From Candidatus Omnitrophota bacterium (GTDB taxonomy: Bacteria; Omnitrophota; Koll11; Pluralincolimonadales; Pluralincolimonadaceae), in contig JAKLIT010000022.1 in NCBI GenBank assembly GCA_022709465.1, forward strand, positions 1 through 14,185: a stretch of 14,185 nucleotides of DNA, written 5' to 3'. This document shows, piece by piece, positions 1-7,339 of the stretch. Every line of letters begins with the position of its first letter. The first letter of the stretch is position 1. The translations under genes were made by a program, and so were the position numbers. The notes below the pieces were generated by a model that was not told where the DNA came from, did not search any database, and saw only the letters and a list, made by a program, of their open reading frames with translations.

Positions 1-38
1 AGGTTGAAAAGCTGCTGAACGAGAATTTCTTCGAATAA
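1..38 (+). CDS. 3' end of an unidentified upstream gene (partial)
   Basis: The first 38 bases read in one open frame (codons from base 3) as VEKLLNENFFE followed by TAA at 36-38. The next gene starts 14 nt later, so this looks like the end of the preceding gene in the same transcription unit. Eleven residues are too few to name a product. It could equally be a chance open stretch. Confidence 0.4.
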   Translation, partial: VEKLLNENFFE

Positions 39-52
39 GAGGCGTGACTAAG

Positions 53-1135
53 ATGAGGAACGTCAACACCAAGAACGCGTTGGCAACCGACAGGATACTT
101 TCCGACAAGCAGAGGAAGAACCTCTCTATCCTCGAGCTCGTGGTCAAACGCGGGCCGATCTCGCGCACCGAGATATCGAGGCAGACCGGCCTGAACATCG
201 TGACGATATCCAATTATATTAACGAATTCATAGCAAACGGCCTCGTCGTCGAGAAGGGTTTCGACGTCTCCACGGGAGGAAGGCGCCCGACGCTCGTAGA
301 GCTGAACCCGAAGTTCGGTTATATGATAGGCGTAGGCCTTACCGCGCTTAATATCGTCGGCATACTCGTCGACCCGAAGATGCAGGTCATATGCGAGGTC
401 AAGAAGGAGAGGCCGGCCGACAACAGCGAAGCGATAATAGACAGGCTCGTCGAGACCGTAGAGGAGGTCCTCGCCAAGTCGAAGATCGAGCCGGAGAAGA
501 TAAAGGGGCTTGGTATAGGCATACCCGGTGTCATCGACGTCGAGGGGCAGACGATAAGGTGGCTCGGTTCCATGGGCCTCTCTATGGTATCGATATCCGG
601 CGTCTCCCTAAAGGACATATTCGAAAAGGAGTTCGACATCCCGACCCTCGTCGAGCATGACGCGGCCTGCGCAGTCTTCGGCGAACGCTGGTTCGGGTTC
701 GAATCCGACATAAACGACATGATATACATGTATACCGGCGTCGGATGCGGCCTCATAATAAACGGGCAGATATACAGGGGCTCAAACGGTTCGGCCGGGG
801 AAGTCGGCATATTCAACGCGACCGAGCCGGATGTTGAAGCGAGAAGGAAGGAGTCGTTAAGCCTCGGCACGTGGGAGATCGACCTCGGCGTGACTTATTA
901 CGCGAGGGAAGCGATGAAGGCCGGCGGGAAATCACGGATATTCGAATCGGCCGGCGGGGATCCTGGCAAGATAAATCTCGGGTTGGTGATCGAGGCATCC
1001 AAGGCGGGGGACAAGCTCGCGAACGAGCTTCTTGAAGATGCCGGAAAACGGTTGGGGAAGAAGATAGCGTTCCTTGTAAACCTGCTGAACCCGGAAGTCG
1101 TAGTATTAGGCGGAGGGGTGGAACAGGCGGGCTAG
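53..1135 (+). CDS. ROK-family transcriptional regulator (NagC/Mlc type), truncated by an in-frame TAG
   Basis: This is a sugar-responsive repressor of the ROK family. Residues about 20-70 form a winged HTH (ISRTEISRQTGLNIVTISNY), followed by the ROK sugar-binding fold. GIGIPGVID, the acidic residue in VEHDAACAVFGE, and the glycine-rich signature running from YTGVGCGLI to NGSAGEVGIF are all visible. The kinase phosphate loop (DxGGT) is replaced by GVGLTALN, and the CxCGxxGCxE zinc motif is missing, which fits a regulator more than a glucokinase. ATG at 53 is preferred because AGAGG at 38-42 sits 10 nt upstream; the GTG at 44 is only 1 nt from it. The frame stops at TAG 1133-1135 inside the conserved GGGVEQAG segment, while the natural C-terminus continues in the same frame to 1288. 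It lies just upstream of a sugar-binding protein and a phosphorylase and probably controls them. Family call is firm; the ligand is unknown. Confidence 0.9.
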   Translation: MRNVNTKNALATDRILSDKQRKNLSILELVVKRGPISRTEISRQTGLNIVTISNYINEFIANGLVVEKGFDVSTGGRRPTLVELNPKFGYMIGVGLTALNIVGILVDPKMQVICEVKKERPADNSEAIIDRLVETVEEVLAKSKIEPEKIKGLGIGIPGVIDVEGQTIRWLGSMGLSMVSISGVSLKDIFEKEFDIPTLVEHDAACAVFGERWFGFESDINDMIYMYTGVGCGLIINGQIYRGSNGSAGEVGIFNATEPDVEARRKESLSLGTWEIDLGVTYYAREAMKAGGKSRIFESAGGDPGKINLGLVIEASKAGDKLANELLEDAGKRLGKKIAFLVNLLNPEVVVLGGGVEQAG

Positions 1136-1288
1136 CTTTTCATGGATTCGGTCAAGAGGACCATACATTCATGGTCCCGCGAGGAGAATATAAGGAACCT
1201 CAGGATAGTGCCTGCAAGGCTCGGACACAGCGCAGTGGCCATGGGCGCGGCCTGCCTTGTCTTGCAGAGGATCTTCATGAACGCCTAA
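1136..1288 (+). pseudogene. C-terminal remnant of the ROK regulator beyond the in-frame TAG
   Basis: Immediately after the TAG, in the same frame, 50 codons continue to TAA at 1286-1288. They read as a normal ROK C-terminus: LFMDSVKRTI, then RIVPARLGHSAVAMGAACL, then a terminal helix. With these codons the protein would be 411 codons from ATG 53, matching the usual size of NagC/Mlc/XylR-type regulators of about 400. No separate start or ribosome binding site precedes this piece, so it is not an independent gene. Replacing TAG by GAG (Glu) would restore the expected acidic residue in AG(E/D)L. The cause may be a real nonsense mutation, readthrough, or a base-calling error. Confidence 0.8.
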
Positions 1289-1308
1289 AAAAACAGGAGG
1301 CCTTGGTG

Positions 1309-2607
1309 ATGAGAGGGATAAAGAGGTTATTGGCGTGTTTTATCATCCTCGCCTTTGCGTTACAGGCGGCAGGATGCGGCCAGCAGCAGGCGGGGGGAAA
1401 ACCGAAGAGGGTGCCGATCAAGGTGGCATTCTGGGGCAGCCCCGAAGAGATAGAGATTATCACGACTACGCTTAACAACTGGCAGAAATCCCACCCGGAC
1501 ATACAGGTAAAACTTGAGCATATACCGTTCGGCAGCTATGTCAGCAAGATACTCACCGAAATAGCCGGCCGCGCCGCACCGGATATCATCGCGGCGGAGG
1601 TCAACATGTTCGTATCGTTCGCCGACAAGGACGTATTCCTCGACCTGAAACCTTACATGGAAAAGGACACCGCGTTCAACCTCGGCGATTTCTTCCCGGA
1701 AGTGGTGGACAGGTATACGGTCAACGGGAAGGTGCTCGCGATCCCGAGGGATACGGCGCCGATGGCGTGCGTGTATTATAACAAGAAATTATTCGACGAA
1801 GCGGGCCTGCCCTATCCGACGGATGATTGGGACATGAACGACCTGCTCGACAAGGCGAAGAAGCTGACCAAATTCGACAAGGACGGGAAGGTCACGCAGT
1901 ACGGTTTCTACAGCGATATGTGGCCGAACTTCGTAATGTGCTTTGGCGGCAAGATAGCCGACAGCGTGAAGAACCCGAAAAAATGCCTGCTCGGCTCGAA
2001 AGAATCGATGGAAGGCCTGCAGTTCCTCGTAGACCTCTCGCAGAAATACAAGGTGTCGCCGACCTCGAACACTTTCCGCAACCAGGGGCTCGGCGTCATC
2101 CAGATGTTCATGATGCAGAGGGTCGCGATGTTCCATTCGGGCATATGGGAGACGCCGATAGTCAAGAAGGTCAAGGATTTTGACTGGGATGTCGCGATGT
2201 TCCCGAAAGGCCCTAACGGCGTAAGGAAGTTCGCCACGGGCGGGACCGGTTACGGGATACTGAATTCGACAAAATATCCCGCCGAGGCGTGGGAAGTGCT
2301 GAAAGCCCTCAGCGGCGATGACGGGCAGATAATGCTGGCGGATTCGGGCCTCGCCCAGCCGGCTAATAAGAAGATCGCCGAAGGCGAGCATTTCGCGCTG
2401 AGCAGCAACGTGCCGCTCAACAAAAAGATGCTCAACGAGGCGGTCAAGATGACGGTATACGACCCGTTCCACGCGAAATGGCGCGAGATCCGCGACCTGT
2501 ACATCTACCCGGAATTCGACCTGATGTTCAACGGCCTGAAGCCGGTCAAGGATGCCGTGGACGCGATAGTGCCTAAAGCCAACGAACTGTTCAACGAAGG
2601 GAAATAA
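1309..2607 (+). CDS. ABC transporter sugar-binding lipoprotein (family 1 extracellular solute-binding protein)
   Basis: This is a 432-residue extracytoplasmic solute receptor of a carbohydrate ABC importer. The first 23 residues are a lipoprotein signal (MRGIKRLLACF, hydrophobic core, then AAGC with Cys23 as the lipidated residue). The mature part has the family hallmarks. A first strand VAFWGSPEEIE is followed by NWQKSHPDIQVKLEHIPFGSY, then APDIIAAEV, the hinge segment AIPRDTAPMACVYYNKKLFDEAGLPYP, and a late ATGGTGYGI. The open frame extends upstream, but ATG 1309 is chosen because CAGGAGG at 1294-1300 lies 8 nt before it and the lipoprotein signal starts there. It sits between the ROK regulator and a GH94 enzyme, so a disaccharide or short oligosaccharide is the probable ligand. 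Membrane permease genes are not adjacent downstream and would have to lie upstream of the window or elsewhere. Confidence 0.92.
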   Translation: MRGIKRLLACFIILAFALQAAGCGQQQAGGKPKRVPIKVAFWGSPEEIEIITTTLNNWQKSHPDIQVKLEHIPFGSYVSKILTEIAGRAAPDIIAAEVNMFVSFADKDVFLDLKPYMEKDTAFNLGDFFPEVVDRYTVNGKVLAIPRDTAPMACVYYNKKLFDEAGLPYPTDDWDMNDLLDKAKKLTKFDKDGKVTQYGFYSDMWPNFVMCFGGKIADSVKNPKKCLLGSKESMEGLQFLVDLSQKYKVSPTSNTFRNQGLGVIQMFMMQRVAMFHSGIWETPIVKKVKDFDWDVAMFPKGPNGVRKFATGGTGYGILNSTKYPAEAWEVLKALSGDDGQIMLADSGLAQPANKKIAEGEHFALSSNVPLNKKMLNEAVKMTVYDPFHAKWREIRDLYIYPEFDLMFNGLKPVKDAVDAIVPKANELFNEGK

Positions 2608-2616
2608 CAAGCAAAG

Positions 2617-4992
2617 ATGAAATTCCAGAACGATTACGGTTACTTTACCGATGACGGCAAGGAATACGTCATAACCAGGCCGGATACCCCGAAGCCCTGG
2701 GTCAACGTCATCTCCAACGGTACTTACTCGCTCGTCGTATCGCAGACCGGCTCGGGGTTCTCGTGGTGGGAGAACTCGAACCTCGCGAGGATCACGCGCT
2801 GGGAGCAGGACCTCGTCCGCGACGAATGGGGCAAGTACATATACGTCAGGGATAAGGACACCGGCGAGCGCTGGTCGCTCGGATGGAAGCCCGTCTGCCC
2901 CGACTTCGAGAAGTACGAATGCAGGCACGGGCTCGGTTACACGGTACTGTCCGCGAAATACAAGGGGATAAGCTCGTCCGTGACGATGTTCGTGCCCCGG
3001 GGCGAGCAGCTCGAGCTCTGGAAAGTAACGCTGAAGAACTCGTCCGATACGGTAAGGTCCCTGTCGATGTTCACGTATTTCGAATGGCTTCTCGGTAACA
3101 AGGACGATACGCACAGGGAGTTCCACAGGACCTTCATCGGCACCGAATACGTAAAGGGCTCACGGGCGCTTTACGGGATAAAGAGGAAGCAATTGATGCT
3201 CGAGGGCCAGGTGATCAGCGAATGGCCCTGCACGGCATTCTTCGCGTCGTCGGTCGAGCCCGAATACTACGAGGGCGACAAGGAGAACTTCATCGGCATG
3301 TACCGCACGATAGCCGACCCGGCCGCGGTCGAGAAAGGCGTGCTTACGAATACGACCGGCAGGTGGAACGATTCTATAGCGTCCCTGCAGGTCAACATAG
3401 ACCTTAACCCGGGCGAGTCGAAGGATGTTGTATTCATGCTCGGCATGAGCCAGGGCAAGGCCAGGGACGCGAAGACGATCGGCAGGTATTCCGATACAAA
3501 GAATGTCGACGCCGCCCTCTCCGAAGTGAAAAAATACTGGGAAGAGATGCTCTCCGGACTTGTCATTAAGACGCCGGATGCCGCGATGAATATAATGACG
3601 AATACCTGGCTGAAGTACCAGGCGATCTCCGGAAGGATCTGGGGGCGCTGCGCGTATTACCAGTCGAGCGGCGCGTACGGGTTCAGGGACCAGCTGCAGG
3701 ACAGCCAGATATTCCTTCCGCTCGATACGTCGCTGACGAGGAAGCAGATACTGCTCCACGCGGCGCACCAGTTCAAGGACGGGACGGTCTACCATTGGTG
3801 GCATACGCTTGCCGAATGGGGTCCGAGGACGAAGAAGGTCGACGACCTGCTCTGGCTCGTCTTCGTGACGCTCAGCTATATCGAGGAGACGGCCGATTAC
3901 AAGATACTCAAGGAGAAGGCGAAGTTCGTAGACGGCGGCGAGGCGACACTGCTCGAGCATTGCGAACGCTCCCTCAGGAAGGTCCTTTCGAGGTTCTCGA
4001 AACGGGGGCTTCCGCTTATCGGCGAGGGCGACTGGAACGACGGCATGAACTTCGTCGGGGTCAACTTCAAGGGCGAATCGATATGGATGGCGCATTTCTT
4101 CGCCGACATAATCAAGAGGTGGTCCGAGGAGGTCCTGTCGAGCAAGGCCGTCAACAGGAAGGCCGACGCGAAGAAGTACGCGAGGAGATATGAGGACCTC
4201 AAGAAGGCGATAAATAAATACGCGTGGGACGGCGAATGGTACTGGAGGGCCACGTGCGACGACGGCTCCCTGGTCGGAAGCTCGAAGAATAAGGAAGGCA
4301 GGATATTCCTGAACGCGCAGATATGGGCCGTCATCGCCGGGACAGGCACCGAGGAGAGGATAAATAAGGCTCTGGATTCCTGCAGGAAGTACATATACAG
4401 GGACTGCGGCGCGATCCTGCTTTACCCGGCTTTCTCGGAACCCAACCAGAAGATAGGTTATATCAGCCGTTACGCGGCGGGCGTAAGGGAGAACGGCGGT
4501 GTATATACCCACGCGGCCACGTGGGCCGTAATCGCCGAATCGCTCAGGAAGAGGCCGGAGCTAGCGTTCGACCTTTACAGTAAGATATGCCCCCCGAACA
4601 GGACCGCTGACATAGACCATTACAAGGCCGAACCGTATGTGACTCCTGGCAATTCGGACGGGCCCGATTCGCCCAACTACGGTCGCGGCAGCTGGACCTG
4701 GTATACCGGTTCGGCGGCGTGGCTCTGCAGGGTGGGAACGAACTGGCTTCTCGGCGTAAGGCCGGTCCTCGATGGTCTGTTGATAGATCCCTGCATACCG
4801 AAGGCGTGGGGCGGGTTCGAAATGACGAGGAAATTCCGCGGGGCGACCTATAAGATAACGGTCTCCGATCCTAACCACGTGTCACACGGGGTCAAGGAGA
4901 TAAAGGTGGACGGCAAGAAGATAAACGGAAACGTCGTGCCGTCGCCGAAGGACAGGAAGGCGCATACCGTGGAGGTCTTGCTGGGCAGATAA
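2617..4992 (+). CDS. GH94-family glycoside phosphorylase (cellobiose/oligosaccharide phosphorylase type)
   Basis: This 791-residue cytoplasmic enzyme is of the usual length for cellobiose-type phosphorylases of about 800. The family splits a beta-linked disaccharide with phosphate into a sugar 1-phosphate and a free sugar, saving one ATP per disaccharide. The N-terminus has the family opening (YGYFTDDGKEYVITRPDTP, then WVNVISNGTYS) leading into a beta-sandwich. The (alpha/alpha)6 catalytic part shows GFRDQLQDSQ at 355-364, GEGDWNDGMN at 469-478 carrying the expected catalytic Asp, ENGGVYTHA at 625-633, and GRGSWTWYTGSAAW at 689-702. No signal peptide is present. Nothing like the long N-terminal cyclic glucan synthase domains is fused. 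It follows the sugar-binding protein by 9 nt, with only a weak ribosome binding site. Family assignment is strong; whether it acts on cellobiose, chitobiose, laminaribiose, sophorose or another substrate cannot be read from the motifs. Confidence 0.93.
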   Translation: MKFQNDYGYFTDDGKEYVITRPDTPKPWVNVISNGTYSLVVSQTGSGFSWWENSNLARITRWEQDLVRDEWGKYIYVRDKDTGERWSLGWKPVCPDFEKYECRHGLGYTVLSAKYKGISSSVTMFVPRGEQLELWKVTLKNSSDTVRSLSMFTYFEWLLGNKDDTHREFHRTFIGTEYVKGSRALYGIKRKQLMLEGQVISEWPCTAFFASSVEPEYYEGDKENFIGMYRTIADPAAVEKGVLTNTTGRWNDSIASLQVNIDLNPGESKDVVFMLGMSQGKARDAKTIGRYSDTKNVDAALSEVKKYWEEMLSGLVIKTPDAAMNIMTNTWLKYQAISGRIWGRCAYYQSSGAYGFRDQLQDSQIFLPLDTSLTRKQILLHAAHQFKDGTVYHWWHTLAEWGPRTKKVDDLLWLVFVTLSYIEETADYKILKEKAKFVDGGEATLLEHCERSLRKVLSRFSKRGLPLIGEGDWNDGMNFVGVNFKGESIWMAHFFADIIKRWSEEVLSSKAVNRKADAKKYARRYEDLKKAINKYAWDGEWYWRATCDDGSLVGSSKNKEGRIFLNAQIWAVIAGTGTEERINKALDSCRKYIYRDCGAILLYPAFSEPNQKIGYISRYAAGVRENGGVYTHAATWAVIAESLRKRPELAFDLYSKICPPNRTADIDHYKAEPYVTPGNSDGPDSPNYGRGSWTWYTGSAAWLCRVGTNWLLGVRPVLDGLLIDPCIPKAWGGFEMTRKFRGATYKITVSDPNHVSHGVKEIKVDGKKINGNVVPSPKDRKAHTVEVLLGR

Positions 4993-5079
4993 AAGGGCCG
5001 ATCGCCCTTGAATATGGCGCGCCCATAAGGTAGACTTGACGGGAACAGTCTTATAAACAGAAAGGGGGTCAAAGGCAAA
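4993..5079 (+). other. Intergenic leader with two small hairpins and a ribosome binding site
   Basis: The 87 nt between the phosphorylase and the secreted protein start with AAGGGC (4993-4998) pairing with GCCCTT (5004-5009), immediately after the TAA. A second short palindrome centred on GGCGCGCC lies at 5016-5023. Neither is followed by a T run, so they look like message-stabilising or processing hairpins rather than terminators. AAAGGGGG (5061-5068) and AAAGG (5071-5075) precede the next ATG. The hairpins could give the downstream secreted protein a different message level from the enzyme; that is inference. Confidence 0.35.
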
Positions 5080-5661
5080 ATGAAGACCATATTGTCTTCT
5101 CTTATAGCCTTGGCGGTAGTTTTGATGCTCGTAGGGCAGGTATCCGCGGCGACGCTTGTGATCGCTGATTTCAACACCGGGGACAAGCCGAACAATATCG
5201 GCGGCGATTTCGGCGCGTGGAACAGGGACGAAGCCGACCAGACGCAGGGTTGCAAGATGAATTTCAACCAGACCGATATGCACGGCGGAACCGGTTCCTC
5301 CGTACAGCTCGATTACGATGTCGATTCGCCGAACCCGGCCTACAACGGTTTCTGGATGAAACTCCAGAACCAGGATGCCTCTCAGTATGATAAGCTGAGC
5401 CTCTGGATCAAGGGTGACGCTACAGCGGGCCATTCCACGAAGGTCAAGCTCGAGCTGAAAAACGCGAAAGGCGAAGTTGGGAAGTATACGGTAAGCAATA
5501 TAACGACGGACTGGCAGGAGATAGTCATACCGCTGGCCCAGTTCAGCGGCCTGACGGACCTGACGTCGATGACCGAATTCGTAGTTGTCTTTGATGATAT
5601 GACCTGCGCAGGGAAGAAGCAGGGCACCATATACATCGACGATATAGCTTTTGTCAAGTAA
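5080..5661 (+). CDS. Small secreted protein with carbohydrate-binding-like beta-sandwich domain
   Basis: This protein has 193 residues and no catalytic motif. It begins with a clear Sec signal (MKTILSSLIALAVVLMLVG) and a likely cleavage after VSA at residue 23. The mature 170 residues have the pattern of a jelly-roll galactose-binding-like domain. ADFNTGDKPNNIGGDFGAW is followed by a strand with FWMKLQN, then YDKLSLWIKGD, KVKLELKN, TDWQEIVIPLAQF, and the closing strand GTIYIDDIAFVK. This arrangement is seen in CBM11- and CIA30-like sugar-binding modules. It sits directly after the phosphorylase and before a terminator, so it is the last gene of the sugar cluster. It may concentrate a polysaccharide at the cell surface or in the periplasm. 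The sugar-binding role is inferred from fold pattern and context only. Confidence 0.75.
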   Translation: MKTILSSLIALAVVLMLVGQVSAATLVIADFNTGDKPNNIGGDFGAWNRDEADQTQGCKMNFNQTDMHGGTGSSVQLDYDVDSPNPAYNGFWMKLQNQDASQYDKLSLWIKGDATAGHSTKVKLELKNAKGEVGKYTVSNITTDWQEIVIPLAQFSGLTDLTSMTEFVVVFDDMTCAGKKQGTIYIDDIAFVK

Positions 5662-5667
5662 CCGGAT

Positions 5668-5706
5668 AGGGCGGTCCCGGGGCTGACCCGCGACCGCCCT
5701 TTTTTT
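5668..5706 (+). terminator. Rho-independent terminator ending the carbohydrate cluster
   Basis: AGGGCGGTC (5668-5676) is fully complementary to GACCGCCCT (5692-5700). Inside it, CGGG (5678-5681) pairs with CCCG (5687-5690). Seven T residues follow (5700-5706). It starts 6 nt after the TAA of the secreted protein. The next gene starts only 12 nt beyond the T run. Confidence 0.93.
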
Positions 5707-5717
5707 GCGTGCAGGGT

Positions 5718-6350
5718 ATGGAAGAAGAAAAAGCCAGGATAGAAGCAAAGGTCCGCCGCGAGATGATGCAGCTCTTTATCGAAGAGGCCAGGATAGAGGC
5801 CGAAGCGAAAGAGCAGCATGACAGGTTCTTGAAGGACAAAGAAGACGAGAGGCAGCTGAGGTCCGGGTTGGCCTCGCGCGAAGAAGGCCTCGAGATCGAC
5901 GTCGCCTCAATGAAGGCCCGCATGCGGCTCGAGGAGAGGATCAAGCTCGAGAAACTCAGGGGCAAGAGGATACTGCAGGGCGCGTTAGTGTCCTCGGCGG
6001 TCATCGTGGCCGCCGTCCTGATGTTCATAACACAGCAGAAAGAGCCCGCCGTATTCTATGACCTCGCAGCCATAAAGGATTCCCTGCAGAAGGCGTCCGC
6101 ATACCACGGGCAGTTCAAGGTAGATGAGGTCTCCCTTTCGAGGAACGCGCCTTCGGCGGTCATTGAGCTGTCGTTCCTGCCTTCCACCGAAAAGGACCTT
6201 AAGGATTTTGTCGAGGGCCTTATAAGGAAATATTCGATGCTGCGCCCGGGCGAGAAGATCAACATTGTCCTGAAGGCGGAGAAGAGGATATACGCTACGG
6301 TCTCCTATATACCCCGCAGTAATTCCATAGAAATAGAACTGATGAAATAA
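5718..6350 (+). CDS. Coiled-coil single-pass membrane protein of unknown function
   Basis: I do not recognise this 210-residue protein. Residues 1-80 are extremely charged and helical (EEEKARIEAKVRREMM, EEARIEAEAKEQHDRFLKD, KARMRLEERIKLEKLRGKR), typical of a cytoplasmic coiled coil. A single membrane segment follows at about 85-105 (ILQGALVSSAVIVAAVLMFI). A small alpha/beta domain of about 105 residues then probably lies outside the membrane. No signal peptide precedes the charged region, so the topology should be N-in/C-out. ATG 5718 is preferred; GTG 5709 is possible, and neither has a well-placed ribosome binding site. It begins 12 nt after a terminator T run and overlaps the next gene by 1 nt (TAATG), so it is translationally coupled to the ATP-grasp enzyme. 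It could be an anchor or scaffold for that enzyme, but this is only a guess. Confidence 0.75.
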   Translation: MEEEKARIEAKVRREMMQLFIEEARIEAEAKEQHDRFLKDKEDERQLRSGLASREEGLEIDVASMKARMRLEERIKLEKLRGKRILQGALVSSAVIVAAVLMFITQQKEPAVFYDLAAIKDSLQKASAYHGQFKVDEVSLSRNAPSAVIELSFLPSTEKDLKDFVEGLIRKYSMLRPGEKINIVLKAEKRIYATVSYIPRSNSIEIELMK

Positions 6351-7339
6351 TGCCCCTTCTTGTCGGACTCGCCTATGACATGAAACTAACGCGGCCGAAG
6401 CGCGCCCCTGAGGACATATGGGCGGAACACGACAGCCCCGGGACGATATCGTCGGTCGAGGAAGCGCTCAAGGCCGGCGGGCACGACGTGATCCGCATAG
6501 GCAGCTCAAACGAGCTCCTAAAAAATATCCGGCGCCTGAAATGCGATATCGTATTCAATATAGCCGAAGGGATATCGGGCAGGAACAGGGAATCCGAGGT
6601 GCCGATACTCCTGGACCTTGCCGGGATACCATATACGGGGCCCGATGCGCTTGCGTTATCCGTCGCGCTCGACAAACCGTCCGCGAAAAAAATATTCAAA
6701 TACCACGGCGTCCCTACGCCGCGTTATTCCGTGGCGGTTGCGGCCTCGCGCATAACCCTTCCAAAGGGCATGAGGTTCCCGGTCATAGTCAAACCGGCGC
6801 ATGAGGGTTCGGCCAAGGGTATAGGGGCGGATTCGGTCGTAAAAGATATGCGGTCATTGGAGCGCAAAACCGCGCATGTAATAGATACATACAGGCAGCC
6901 CGCGCTCATAGAAGAGTTCGTGGAAGGATGGGAGTTCACCGTGGGAGTCATAGGCAACGCGCGGATGTCCGTGCTTCCCGCCGTCGAGAGGCACGTCTGC
7001 GCGAAGAGCGGCCTCAGCAGCCACGTTCTTGAAAAATGCGGGCATGCCGCGGCGGGCCGGGGATACAGGAAACTTCTCGGCGTCGATCCGGCCCTTGAGG
7101 GCCGGCTCAAAGGCCTGGCGGCCGAGGCGTTCCTCGCGCTCGAATGCCGCGATTTCGCGAGGTTTGACTTCCGCGTCTCAGCGCGCGGCAGGCGAATATT
7201 CATGCTCGAGGCGAATCCGCTTCCTTCCCTCTCGAAAGACGATTATTTCGCGATGGTCGCCGAACTGCAGGGCCTGTCTTACGCGGATATGATAAACCGG
7301 ATGTTCGACGCAGCACTTGAAAGGTGCGGCCTATCATGA
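6350..7339 (+). CDS. ATP-grasp ligase related to D-alanine--D-alanine ligase
   Basis: This 329-residue enzyme has the ATP-grasp fold, which activates a carboxylate with ATP and joins it to an amine. The N-terminal domain carries CDIVFNIAEGISGRNRESE (65-83), then GIPYTGPDALALSVALDK (92-109) as in Ddl enzymes. PVIVKPAHEGSAKGI (144-158) is the ATP-binding loop, IEEFVEGWEFTVGV (187-200) the adenine-contacting strand, and DFARFDFRV (268-276) and LEANPLPSL (286-294) supply metal ligands. The classic Ddl LHG is changed to AEG and the EINTxPGMT loop to EANPLPSLSKDDYF, so the substrate is probably not D-Ala plus D-Ala. The start overlaps the previous stop by 1 nt, and its stop overlaps the methyltransferase start (ATGA). 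A peptide or amino-acid ligase acting with that methyltransferase is plausible; cell-wall D-Ala ligation remains the alternative. Confidence 0.85.
   Translation: MPLLVGLAYDMKLTRPKRAPEDIWAEHDSPGTISSVEEALKAGGHDVIRIGSSNELLKNIRRLKCDIVFNIAEGISGRNRESEVPILLDLAGIPYTGPDALALSVALDKPSAKKIFKYHGVPTPRYSVAVAASRITLPKGMRFPVIVKPAHEGSAKGIGADSVVKDMRSLERKTAHVIDTYRQPALIEEFVEGWEFTVGVIGNARMSVLPAVERHVCAKSGLSSHVLEKCGHAAAGRGYRKLLGVDPALEGRLKGLAAEAFLALECRDFARFDFRVSARGRRIFMLEANPLPSLSKDDYFAMVAELQGLSYADMINRMFDAALERCGLS

Noticed and set aside
1171..1308. Upstream extension of the solute-binding protein frame from GTG/ATG-like codons at 1171
   Set aside because: It overlaps the C-terminal codons of the ROK frame, has no ribosome binding site, and would bury the lipoprotein signal 46 residues inside the protein.
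1789..4512. Two very long antisense open frames (about 445 and 450 codons) opposite the sugar-binding protein and the GH94 gene
   Set aside because: They follow from the GC-rich codon wobble of the + strand genes. Their translations are rich in Arg, Leu, Val and Pro, show no domain or motif, and have no ribosome binding site, while the + strand proteins have complete family signatures.
5036..5057. TTGACG and TATAAA before the secreted-protein gene as a promoter
   Set aside because: The two boxes are only 10 nt apart, far short of 16-18 nt, so they cannot form a normal sigma70 promoter.
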